Origin: Bursaphelenchus xylophilus
Taxonomy: Eukaryota; Nematoda; Chromadorea; Rhabditida; Aphelenchoididae
Length of the DNA: 64,000 nucleotides
Assembly (NCBI GenBank): GCA_904066235.2
Contig: CAJFCV020000006.1
Location: 11,904,001 to 11,968,000, forward strand
Direction: 5' to 3'
Under the pieces are notes generated by a model, which saw nothing but the letters and a program-made list of their open reading frames with translations, was not told where the DNA came from and did not search any database. Shown here piece by piece: positions 54,258-63,974 of this stretch; within the stretch, counting starts at the first letter, position 1, and the number at the start of each line of letters is the position of its first letter. The position numbers and the translations under genes were made by a program.

Positions 54258-55531
54258 ATGAATTTGCAAGCCAATCTTCGTGGGGTGGAAGTGAGTTTTT
54301 ATTATTTGTTTGTATTTTTTGTGTCAGTCTGTCGGGAAAATAATGAGCCAAATGTCATCGCTGAAGTGAAAACTAGTTTGGTTTTTTCCCCTTACAAGAT
54401 ATGTAATAAAAAAGTATCATTAATTTTTTCAGGAAAGATATTTTTACCATTTTCTGATTTGGTGGGCCGTTTTTTGTCTTCAGCTTTCTTTCAATCCTGA
54501 AGATGAGTTCAAAGGTACCTTCTTTGTGAAGTACTCCACTTACACCAACCGGATCACTTGGGCAATTCTCGTCACGGCCTTTACTTTACTGCATGCTCTC
54601 GCAGGTCGCGGCAAACCCAACTACACTGTGTTCAGAATCGTTTTGGTAAGATTTTTGTATACATAAGTCTTTAATTAAAGGGACCTAGAAAAAAATGACG
54701 TCACTTTTCGAAAAACTTTCTTGAATTTTTATGGCATCAGGCTCAACGAAATATTCACTAAAATCAAAATAAAAACGTATTAAGATAGCCTTATTTCATA
54801 CTGTAGCTAAAAATCAAGAAGTGACATATTATACGATGAAACCTACCTGAATGGAGAAAATTGGTTTAGACAGGATTGATCGTATGAAATGGGTCAATTG
54901 GACACTAGATGTTACTTGGAAAACAAATATAATCAGCGTTGACTTAAATCGGGTGACATTTTATACAATGAATCCTTTTTTGTAAAAAATGGTTTATACA
55001 ACTGTCATCGTATAACATGTCACCAAAAGTTGGTTTCTTTTTAGAAATGCTTCGAGTACTTCGTTTTTATAAATAAAGTGACATTTTATACGATGAAACC
55101 TGTTTTTTGCACAAAACGATGCTTAGGACAACATTCATCGTATAAATTTTCACGATTCTTATCGAAAAATACAAAGTCCAAATTCTCTTCACTTTTTTCA
55201 CCTAAGACGTAATAATGTAAAAAATTTTAGGTCTGATCTTTTGCTCATGCTAAATTTTATAAAATATCGATTAATTTTCTTGCAGGCTGCAAATATCGTT
55301 GGACTGGCATACTTTGTGTTTTGGTCAATATTCGTGTTGATTGAAGGTTATGACGACTTCGTTCATGCTTCATTAGTGACAAAGATTTACATCGGCTCCA
55401 TTGTAGCCGTGTATTCTGGAAGTACCCTTGCATTTACTCGGATCTTTTTCAAGTACGGTAGACGTCCGTTTGGAGAGACGAAGAAAGAAGAAAATTATGA
55501 GACTTTGTATGGTTGTGATTTGAAGATTTGA
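54258..55531 (+). CDS. Four-TM membrane protein, paralogue 2, 163 aa, with an extra intron
   Basis: Exons 54258-54290, 54433-54645 and 55286-55531 join in phase 0 (11 + 71 + 81 residues). The first two exons together encode 82 residues, as does the single first exon of paralogue 1, and the final intron is at the same place. Using the acceptor at 54432 adds ERYFYHFLIWWAVFCLQ, which aligns with the first span of paralogue 1. The other spans are about ITWAILVTAFTLLHAL, AANIVGLAYFVFWSIFVLI and YIGSIVAVYSGSTLAF. Function unknown. The extra first intron (54291-54432) contains a MITE end. The last intron carries TATACGAT hairpins. AATAAA is at 55551-55556. Confidence 0.78.
54322..54402 (+). mobile_element. 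MITE half inside the extra intron of paralogue 2
   Basis: TCAGTCTGTCGGGAAAATAA, ATGAGC and a GAAGTGAAAACTAGTTTGGT interior match one half of the family. The intron is 142 nt and the MITE makes up more than half of it. Confidence 0.85.
54643..54807 (+). repeat. Left copy of an inverted duplication (~165 nt)
   Basis: It starts at the exon 2 donor of paralogue 2 (TTGGTAAG) and runs to ATACTGTAGC. The inverse copy is at 55858-56022, so the pair brackets the last exon of the gene. Confidence 0.88.
54820..55158. repeat. TATACGAT hairpins in the last intron of paralogue 2
   Basis: Three hairpins: about 54820-54890, 54952-55023 and 55077-55153, each opening GTGACAT(A/T)TTATAC(G/A)AT and closing CATCGTATAA or a variant. 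Confidence 0.9.
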
Positions 55532-55637
55532 AATGTTTTTTGATTTTTTCAAATAAACAAAAAAAATAAAAAGACCGTATTTTAGCGTTTTGTAAAGAGC
55601 AAATTGTTTTTTTGGCGAATTTTTCTAATTTTTCTAG

Positions 55638-55848
55638 AACAAAAAGACATGTTATACGATGAAAGTTGTATAAACCATACTTTACAAAAAAGGTTTCATT
55701 GTATAAAATGTCACCCAATTTAAGCCACCGCTGATTATGTCTGCTTTCAAAGTAACATTTAGTATCCAATGGACCCATTTTATACGATCAATCCCGTCTA
55801 ACCTATTTCTCCGCTCAAACATGTTTCATCGTATAACATGTCCCTTAT
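55638..55848. repeat. TATACGAT hairpins downstream of paralogue 2
   Basis: Two hairpins at about 55644-55712 and 55770-55843. Confidence 0.88.
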
Positions 55849-55857
55849 TGATTTTTT

Positions 55858-56022
55858 GCTGCAGTATGACTGAAGCTATCCTAATACGTCTTAAGTTTGA
55901 CTTTAACAAATGTTTAGTTGAGTCTGAGGCCATAAAAATTCAAGAAAGTTTTTCGAAAAGTGACGTCATTTTTTTCTATGTCCCTGTAATTGAAGGCTTA
56001 TGTATACAAAAGTCTTACCAAT
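55858..56022 (-). repeat. Right copy of the inverted duplication
   Basis: Inverse of 54643-54807 with about 15-20 differences by eye, including a copy of the splice donor (CTTACCAA). It may be the trace of a third, inverted gene copy; the sequence to its right on the minus strand does not give a clear matching exon. Confidence 0.85.
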
Positions 56023-56391
56023 TTGACTTTGTCGGGGGATTTTCCACCCCCAAATTACACTCACAATTCGGACGCGAAATGTCCCTCTCCGGTTCCTGCA
56101 AGTGTAATGTTGTACACCTTGTGCCAATTTTAGTCGGACAGCTGTAAAGTTGTGGGGTTGCGAAATGTTCGTAATTCATTTAATTCGCACTTTTTATGAG
56201 CGCCGTTTCTTCGCTTAATTCCAAAGAATGTCCGCAAGCCGCTCACTTTCGGCCTTTTTTACGTTAGTGCCTGAGGACAATTTGTGTCTTTAAACGTATA
56301 CAATCTCGTCTCTTTTTTATGGTTAGGAATGGGAAAGGTGAAAAAGATGAAAAAAATCGAGGAAAATGGGGGTTTTTTATATTATACTATA

Positions 56392-57900
56392 CTCCGCGCA
56401 TTTAATTTGGATCAACCTGGATCTCAAAAACTAAGCAAGGCCTGGACTTGATTATTTTTGTATAATAATCTATTGTCATAAAGAACATGTTTGAGCAACA
56501 AACAATCACATTTCAGGTAAGTGTAAAATTTTAAATTGCAATTTAAGATTTCGGGTGCGCAGAAAATTTGGATCAACCTTGCAAAAAATTATTTTGCTCG
56601 CTGAGGTGGTCGATTTTATTGTTGTAAATGGTGAATACGGATACTTCGGAGAAATAATATTCTGACGGTATCAGTTTTGTGCAATATTTCTTATGACATT
56701 GCCCGTTTTGGGAGATACCAAGGAATACGGTAAGAAAACTCAAACAAAGCCCAAAAACTGATAATTGTAACTCCTCAAATTGCTTGCAAAGGTTACTAAT
56801 ATTTACTTGTAGGTCATGCAAATTATTTTAGCAAGGCATCCAGTGGAGTTCACGGCATCTACGACTTCTACGAGACATAAATCAGAATTTTTCTGAAAAA
56901 AGTTTCTAACGGAAAGTTTACGGTACTTTTTAAAAATTTTCTGATGGGTTGTTCGATGCGCCGCCAAAAAGACAACAACATTGCTGAAATTTCTACGTAA
57001 AAAGATTTGTCAATTCTTACCGTTTGAAGTCGCCTGACGGAGCGGGGATCAAAAACTACACCGTGCATCACACGCGTTCGGTTGGAAATTCCCTCCCTGA
57101 ACTAAAACCACCGTTGTATTTGATTTTATAGCAGTCTACAAGGTGCATATTTAATAAGCAAACAAAAGATGAAATTCTCCGATGCACTGTAGCTTCTCAA
57201 CGAGTCTTCCATATTTTGAATTTTCGCGGATTCAAAATATTGCTAAAGTTTTGTGCCCTACGGAATTGATACCAACGAATCGTATGAACTAATTAAATCA
57301 AAAGCTGCCACATCATGTCCTGTATATGCTGACCCTCAAAACAGGCACTAGAAAATTTTTAAAAAGTACCGTAAACTTCCCGTTAGAAACTTTTTTCAGA
57401 AAAATTCTGGTTTATGTCTCGTAGAAGTCGTAGATGCCGTGAACTCCACTGGATGTCTTGCTAAAATAATTTGCATGTCCTACAAGTAAATATTAGTACA
57501 CTTTGCAAGCAATTTGAGGGGTTACAATTATCAGTTTTTGGGCTTTGTTTGAGTTTTCTTACCGTATTCCTTGGTATCTCCCAAAACGGGCAATGTCATA
57601 AGAAATATTGCACAAAATTGATACCGTCAGAATATTATTTCTCCGAAGTATCCGTATTCACCATTTACAACAATAAAATCGACCACCTCAGCGAGCAAAA
57701 TAATTTTTTGCAAGGTTGATCCAAATTTTCTGCGCACCCGAAATCTTAAATTGCAATTTAAAATTTTACACTTACCTGAAATGTGATTGTTTGTTGCTCA
57801 AACATGTTCTTTATGACAATAGATTATTAAACAAAAATAACCAAGTCCAGGCCTTGCTTAGTTTTTGAGATCCAGGTTGATCCAAATTAAATGCGCGGAG
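56392..57900. mobile_element. Foldback element, 1509 nt, TA-flanked
   Basis: CTCCGCGCATTTAATTTGGA at the left and its inverse at the right, both next to TA. Arms of about 550 nt (56392-56943 and 57347-57900) differ at only a few positions; the loop is about 400 nt. No transposase is seen. Confidence 0.93.
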
Positions 57901-58600
57901 TATAGGTGCCAGGTAGTGAAAAAGTCTAATTTGTGTGATTTTCTCAATGCACAAAGATTGGATTTGCTTCGAATTTTAGATTTATATTGTACATAGAGTC
58001 GATGTTAAACGCTGAAAATTTTAGCCCTCGGTTTGCATGAAGAGCTGAGATATTCAACCATCTTCGCTGGCAATATGACAAAATTTTATGAAACAAAAAA
58101 ATGCAAATTTTATATCACCGTTTTTCTTTCAAATTATAAATTTTAGTTTTTTGATGATAAAAGTAACGCTCTCTAATTTCCTGTTCTTACTTTACTACAC
58201 AACCTATATACTTAACATTTTTGGCCAAAAAATTTTAAGCCATAGGGCATGCGATTTATTTTGGTCAAAACCTCCTGTTTTGACCTCATTTCCCACTAAT
58301 AAAAACCGTGTTTTACTCCGGTTCCGGTCACGAAAGCCGTCGTCATATAGCGTGACGTCCACTCAGTTTGTGCATGTGATACCATCGATCTTCTTTTGGC
58401 AACATTCTAGGTTTGTACGAGAAGTCTTTTGACATTAAACTACAGTCCTTTTTCGCAATGAAGCCTGGCTATAACAAATAATTTCAGACGTCATTAGAGT
58501 CCATTTTTGAAGGGGTTACGGACTTTTTTTGACGGTTTATGGTGGTCTTTGGACATATGCAAGCTTTTTCGGTTTTTTTTTATTTTAACTCTTCAGGTTA
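57901..58600. other. Spacer with a dispersed repeat
   Basis: A diverged GAGATATTCAACCATCTTCG repeat lies near 58050. No gene recognised; the open frame at 58088-58432 has no splice or family support. Confidence 0.5.
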
Positions 58601-58603
58601 CAG

Positions 58604-58632
58604 ACTGACTGACTGACTGACTGACTGACTGA
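58604..58632. repeat. (GACT)n microsatellite
   Basis: Seven GACT units in a row. Confidence 0.95.
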
Positions 58633-58700
58633 GTCTGACCCCCCGCGTCTCGACGGGAAAACAATCACAGTTGGGGCATTGTGTTGGTGAACCTCGCACT

Positions 58701-58741
58701 TTAAGGAGATTGACTAGAAATCAATTGGGCTCTGCCCGTTT
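58701..58741 (+). pseudogene. tRNA-Ser fragment
   Basis: AAGGAGATTGACTAGAAATC and the following AATTGGGCTCTGCCCG match the D-stem edge, anticodon arm and variable arm of the two tRNA-Ser(AGA) genes. Both acceptor strands and the T arm are missing. Confidence 0.85.
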
Positions 58742-58864
58742 TCCTATAACGAACATATCCATAGACCTGTGAAATTCGTTGTGCGGGAGTTTTGAAGAGA
58801 CAGGCTATAGACGAATACCACATAAATCCACATTATTTTCCCGATCCAGTGGCAAAAAACGTAC

Positions 58865-59037
58865 GCATTCGGGAAGTATCAAGAAATGTAGCAAAATGCC
58901 TCCCTCTCCAAGCGAAAAAAGCTCCGATTCCAAAAGCGCGCCTCTCTTTTTGTGAGGGAAAGTGCGATCCCTTCATAACGGAGCTTTTTCTTTAGTTGGA
59001 GAGGGAGGCATTTTGCCACATTTTTTTGATACTTGCC
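58865..59037. repeat. Palindromic repeat (CGGGAAGTATCAA family)
   Basis: GGGAAGTATCAAGAAATGTA and GCCTCCCTCTCCAA recur inverted as TTGGAGAGGGAGGC and TTGATACTTGCCGG. A second copy lies inside the MITE at 44903-45252. A solo MITE end is at about 58825. Confidence 0.85.
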
Positions 59038-59039
59038 GG

Positions 59040-59769
59040 TGTCACGCGCTAGCTATGAGTCGTGGTTTAAGATGGCCCTTAACTTGCCCGCTACTACTAG
59101 TATTCACTACCCCTTGATAACCCGGAGACACAAACTAGAGGACTCTGGCAATAAAACTGTGAACTCACGATATTGACTCCAATTAGTTTCTACCACCACC
59201 GCACTATCACAAGGGGACTTCCAATAATTACCACAAATATATTTATTTCACCAACGAGAGTCTGACCGAAAAGCGGTCGATCCATTACATTTATATCAAA
59301 ATATTCATGTTTATGCTAATTTCTGGGAATTCTTCACGGAAGCGTGACATGAAAAATGATAGATTTTTTGTCACTGGATCAAGTCCGGTACTGTACACTT
59401 TCACTTTTCGTCATCTCTTTTCTTCATGTCAGAAATTCCGATCCCAAGTTTCTCCATACCTCTGCTCAATTTGCAATCCACTAAACAATTCGTTTGACCC
59501 TTCCATTCTTGCACTTGCCATTTCAACGATCATTAGTTCGATTCTGGGAACCGCTCGCCGGCAAATACCACAACGACATATAAAATTCCTCCTCGAGGCG
59601 CGAGGGGAGGGGCGTGGGAAACTCGCGGCTAGAAAAAGGCTCGAAACGTCACCTCACTAATTTTCAGGCCTAATTCTCAGAGATTAGGCGTCGTTAGCGT
59701 GCGTTGAACATTGGTTTTTTAAATGGGGTTGGTTTCGTTGCAGCGGTGGGCAAATATAGATGGTCATAT
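59040..59769. other. Spacer without recognised gene
   Basis: The plus-strand open frame at 59307-59660 (117 aa) has no signal, family match or splice context. Nothing else seen. Confidence 0.4.
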
Positions 59770-59910
59770 TGGTCTGTCGGGAAAATAATGAGCACTCTGT
59801 CGGATTGAAAATCCGGGAAAATGAATTGTGTCGCGGAAAAATCGGCTTTTGACTTCAGCGACGCGGTATTCGATGCGACAGAGAGCTCATTATTTTCCCG
59901 ACAGACTGAT
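59770..59910. mobile_element. MITE (CAGTCTGTCGGGAAAATAAT family), complete
   Basis: TGGTCTGTCGGGAAAATAAT and ATTATTTTCCCGACAGACTG, 140 nt, GAGCACTCTGTCG subterminal block. Confidence 0.93.
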
Positions 59911-60074
59911 TTCGCATTTTTTCGGTATAAAAAATCCTTATTGCAAAATAAAAATTCGTTTTTTCGAACGCATCCACAGCATTTTATTCTGAAAATTGCA
60001 AGGATTTCTGAATTAAAAAAATATATAAATTTTGTGTATAAATGTTCGAAAAAGCGCAGAATGTGCAAAAATCT

Positions 60075-60325
60075 ATGTAAAATGAAGCGAGGCACGGCAA
60101 CCCAGGGAGTCTCCCGCCTCGTTTCGGCGCTTCGCCCACTTAGTATCGGCTGAATTCAAACGAAATGTCAAAAATGAATTTTTCACGTGGTTTTCCGACC
60201 GAAAAATATTTTTCTCGGAATTATTTTATTTCTTTTGTGAATTTTGACACTTCGTTTGGACGAAATTCAAAAGTGGGCGGGAGACATTTTTGTTCTATTT
60301 TGGGTTGCCGTGCGAGGCGGTTGGC
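60075..60325. repeat. Inverted repeat (CGAGGCACGGCAACCCA)
   Basis: GCGAGGCACGGCAACCCAGG...CGGGAG-like left arm at about 60087-60165 and the inverse at about 60240-60325 (TGGGTTGCCGTGCGAGGCGG). It abuts the MITE at 60339. Confidence 0.75.
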
Positions 60326-60338
60326 GAAAAACGATTTT

Positions 60339-60473
60339 ATCAGCCTGTCGGGAAAATAATGAGCATTCTGTCGCATCAAAAATCGCATCGCCGTCGAGAA
60401 AATTAAATTACTTTTCACTTCAGCGACGCGATTTTCGATGCGCCAGAGTGGTCATTATTTTCCCGACAGACTG
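60339..60473. mobile_element. MITE (CAGTCTGTCGGGAAAATAAT family), complete
   Basis: ATCAGCCTGTCGGGAAAATA and TATTTTCCCGACAGACTGTA bound about 135 nt, with AAAATCGCATCGCCG and CACTTCAGCGACGCG interior blocks that recur in other copies. Confidence 0.93.
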
Positions 60474-60912
60474 TAATATTATATTTGCTTCAAGTTTCAT
60501 CAAAATCCGAAAAATATATTTTTTCAAAAAAAAAAATTTTTAATTTTCTTAATTTTCCCGAACTTTCTCGTCTCAAAATCCTATTTATTTAGGCCCCTAA
60601 AAATAACCTTTTTCCCCCTTCCGTTTCACGCCATCTCCCTGCGCCATATTTGGCCATATGAGAAGGGGGGAAATTAAGTATCCTCCACTTCCCTCGGAAC
60701 CCAAATATTTCTTTTTGTTTTTACTGTGGCCCCGCACAGAAATTTCGGCCCTCTGTTCGCTATGCATTCGGCCGTCGGGTTGAGTTATTAGGCGCGTTAA
60801 TTGGGAGTGAAGGGATTGATATTTTTTTTTGTTTTTTTTTGGAGAGAGGAAAAATGTTGCAAAATCTTGCAAAATTGTCGATTTTTTTGGAAAAATGAAG
60901 TGGACAGATTTT

Positions 60913-61210
60913 ACAGGGCCTTACAAAAAACGTAAAGGAAAGTGGAAGGCTATAACTTCCGGCAGAGGCGGCGCAGAGACTTCGTATTTGAAATATGTAT
61001 TTTTAAAAGACATTAGTTTTTGTCTACGAAATAACGAGCTTTTAAAGTGCAAACTGAGGTCGCTACGACCTTCTGAAGTAGAGGCATCTCTACCCCGAAA
61101 ACCAGGTTTTTTCGGTTGAAAATGATCGAGGAATGTCGGACTTTTTCGGGTGAAAATGTGAAAATCACCAGGAAATGTCGGATTTTTTTGGGGTTTCTTG
61201 ATATAGTCTT
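60913..61210 (+). repeat. Partial copy of the CAGGG(T/C)CTTACAAAAAACG repeat
   Basis: It opens ACAGGGCCTTACAAAAAACG and GGAAAGTGGAAGGCTATAAC, matching 25062 onward. Only one arm is present. Confidence 0.8.
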
Positions 61211-61299
61211 TTAAAAAACGTGCATAATTTGCAAGTGTTGGCACTTTCCTCCTATTTTTCAACATCACCGTAATGAAATTATGGTGTGGGCTTTTCAGA

Positions 61300-62560
61300 C
61301 AGTTTGCACATTGCATTTTTGTTGTTTTTTTGCATAATTTGTTCATTATTTTGCACAATTCATTTTGCACTTTTTCGCACGGTGCAAACTCTTCAAACAG
61401 ACTTTTTCTCGCGTGCACACTGTATTTTGCCTATTTTTGTACGGTGCTCGGGGCGTTTTGAACCATTTAGCACAATGCATTTTGTAATAATTTTTTCATT
61501 TTTTTCAAAGATTGATATCTCTTTGTGCAACCTCCAAATTGGCTTAGGTTTATCCCCCTATTTTCATTGTTCCTGTTAAACCCAGCCTTCCCCACGTCGA
61601 GATGTGACATGCTGTTTCCTGTTACTGCCCTTTCTTATTCGAAAAAGTCAAAGGATAAGCCACTTCCTTCTTTCTTTTCCTTTTGACGTATAATTTACTT
61701 GGTTTTAATTAGTTTTTAAAATTATCAAAGCGCTGCGAAATGAATGGAAGAAACACTCAACAATATTTTTTTTCCATCTTTTTAAATTTCGCACTGTGCA
61801 AACTTTTTTTTTATTTTCGCACTGTGCAAACTTCTTTTTTATTCTCGCACTGTGCAAAAAATTAAAAAAGGATTTTGCACAGTGCAGTAATGATTTTTTA
61901 AATTTCGCACTGCGCAAAAATTTTTTTATTCTCGCACTGTGCAAAACATTAAAAAAGAATTTGCACAGTGCAGTAATGATGTTTTTTTTCGTACTGTGCA
62001 ATTTTTTTATTTTCGCACTGTGCAAAGAATTAAAAAAAAATTTTGCACAGTGCATTAACGATTTTTTTAAATTTCGCACTGTGCAAACTTTTTTTTTAAT
62101 GTTCGCACTGTGAAAACTTCTCTTTTATTCTCGCACTTTGCAAAAAATTAAAAAAGAATTTTGCACAGTGCAGTAATGATGTTTTTTTTAATTTCGCACT
62201 GTGCAAACTTTTTTTTTATTTTTGAAATGTGCAATAAAAGATTTTTTTATTTTTTTGCACAGCGCATTAAATTTTTACTTTTAATTTCGCACGGTGCAAG
62301 CTGTTTTTTATTTTTTGCACAAAAAACTTCTCTGTTTTCACAGTGCAGTAAAAAACATGTTTTTTTAAAATACGAAATATGCAAAAAGATTTTTTTTAGT
62401 TTTCTGCCCAGTGCATCAAATTTTTATTCTTAATTTCGCTCCGTGCAAACTGTTTTTTTATTTTTTACACTGTACACAAAAACTTCTCTGTTTGCATAAT
62501 AAAATAAAAAAAAAATACAAATTTTTATCTTTTCTTGCACAGTGCACAAATTCCGCTCAA
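61300..62560. repeat. Array of GCACTGTGC palindromes in T-rich DNA
   Basis: About thirty-five GCACTGTGCAAA, TTTTGCACAGTGCA and close variants are spaced by 20-40 nt of T-rich sequence. Single copies lie near 44300, 51385, 63158 and 63240. The open frames through it (FALCKKL-type translations) are products of the repeat. Confidence 0.9.
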
Positions 62561-63520
62561 TTTTTTATATATATTTTCTTAATTTGCCCTTACGTCCATG
62601 CGATATTTGGACTACTTTTCCGCAGACAGTTCTCTCGCAGAGTACATTGAAATTAATTTTTTTGGGATTGTAGCTAGGGCGGAATAATAAAATAATATTG
62701 TTCAAATCGTCTTAAAAATAAAATATAATTTATCACAGCGTCTTTTTATAATAATTTTTTAAATATTTAAATAATCTTGCTACTACTCAAATTGCACTAT
62801 TTTTTCAATTTTTCAAATAAATTTACCGCTCTGAGAACGCTCAGAGCAGCTTATATTATATTTTTTAGCCGATTTTGAGGTTTATTTCTGGATTAATATC
62901 AGAGAAATAATATTATCGCTATTTTGAGGTTTGTTGGAGATTTCCGGTTACACTTTCTCCCTCAGGCTATAATTGAAAATAATTGGACGCTCTTCGGATG
63001 AAATTTCAGAGGCTTTGTATTTGAACTTTCTACGGTAAACACGCAATTAAAGGTTCGGATTTCCGTGGAGATTGAAGTATGAAAAAATCTCTTATTTTTT
63101 TTTTTTTTTTTGAAATTTTCTGCACGGACCAAACTTTAGAAAAAAAAATTTTTTTTGCACTGTGCAATTTTGCAAAAGATCTGCACAATGCATGAAATCC
63201 GAAAAATAAAAATCTCCGCACCGTCCAGAATTTGTTTTTTTTGCACTGTGCATAACTTTTTTTAAGGAAAAATTTCCGGGCTTTTTAACAAATTGTTGAC
63301 CCAACAAACCATCGTTGCGCCAAAAATTTATTTTTTTCAACATTTCAACAAATTTTTTGAACTTTTGAACGGCCAAAATTGCAAAAAATGCTGTATTTTC
63401 AAATTTTTTTGGTGTAAGATTCTCAATAATTGTAGCAAAGCGTGAGTTAAGATTTCTTTTTAATGTCTTCGAAAAGCCTAATCTTTATTTTTGCCAAGTT
63501 TTTTTAAAATTTTTGAAAAC

Positions 63521-63521
<1 letters not shown>
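62561..63521. other. AT-rich region without recognised gene
   Basis: Contains CTCTGAGAACGCTCAGAG near 62829 (short palindrome) and two late GCACTGTGCA copies. No exon found. Confidence 0.5.

Positions 63522-63551
<30 letters not shown>
63522..63551. repeat. Poly-T tract
   Basis: About 30 consecutive T, 30 nt before the tRNA-Ser 3' end. Confidence 0.95.
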
Positions 63552-63582
63552 GATTTTTATTGAAATCTCCAAAAATATAATC

Positions 63583-63664
63583 CGCAGTCGACAGGATTCG
63601 AACCTGTGCGGGCAGAGCCCAACTGATTTCTAGTCAATCTCCTTAACCACTCGGACACGACTGC
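63583..63664 (-). tRNA. tRNA-Ser (anticodon AGA), second copy
   Basis: Same 82-nt structure as 38005-38086 with one change: an A-to-G in the 3' strand of the anticodon stem makes a U-G pair. Anticodon AGA (complement at 63629-63631). TTTTT follows the 3' end (about 63571-63575). It should be functional. Confidence 0.96.
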
Positions 63665-63718
63665 ACAAAAAAGTTTATCATGAAATCATGAAACGTGGCT
63701 CATAGTCTTTGTGCAATA

Positions 63719-63863
63719 TCAGTCTGTCAGGAAAATAATGATATCGAAAATCGCATCGCCGCCGAGAAAATGAATTGTGTTGCGGAGAAAACAGATTGCT
63801 TTTTACTTAAGCGACACCATTGGAGCAGCGGCATTGTGCTCATTATTTTCCCGACAGACTGAT
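63719..63863. mobile_element. MITE (CAGTCTGTCGGGAAAATAAT family), complete
   Basis: ATCAGTCTGTCAGGAAAATA and TATTTTCCCGACAGACTGAT bound 145 nt, with GAAAATCGCATCGCCGCCGA inside. It lies 55 nt from the 5' end of the second tRNA-Ser. Confidence 0.95.
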
Positions 63864-63865
63864 AT

Positions 63866-63974
63866 TCAAAAAAAATTTTTTTTGGAGTTTTATTAAACTT
63901 GTTGCATAAAAAAGCAGACTGAGGAAGACAAAGGCAGACAAGGCCCTTCGGGCTGCACTGGCTGTACTTTACCT
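63866..63974 (-). CDS. Possible edge exon, unknown
   Basis: On the minus strand TAATTTTGCAG precedes an open stretch reading VKYSQCSPKGLVCLCLPQSA, which runs until it meets the MITE. The acceptor looks good, but there is no start, donor or family, and the window ends. Confidence 0.2.

Noticed and set aside
54433..54486. Acceptor at 54483 for exon 2 of paralogue 2
   Set aside because: It would drop the first membrane span; the acceptor at 54432 gives exactly the 82-residue first half found in paralogue 1.
61780..62450. Open frames of 79-124 aa in the GCACTGTGC array
   Set aside because: They are translations of the palindromic repeat in both strands with no independent coding signal.
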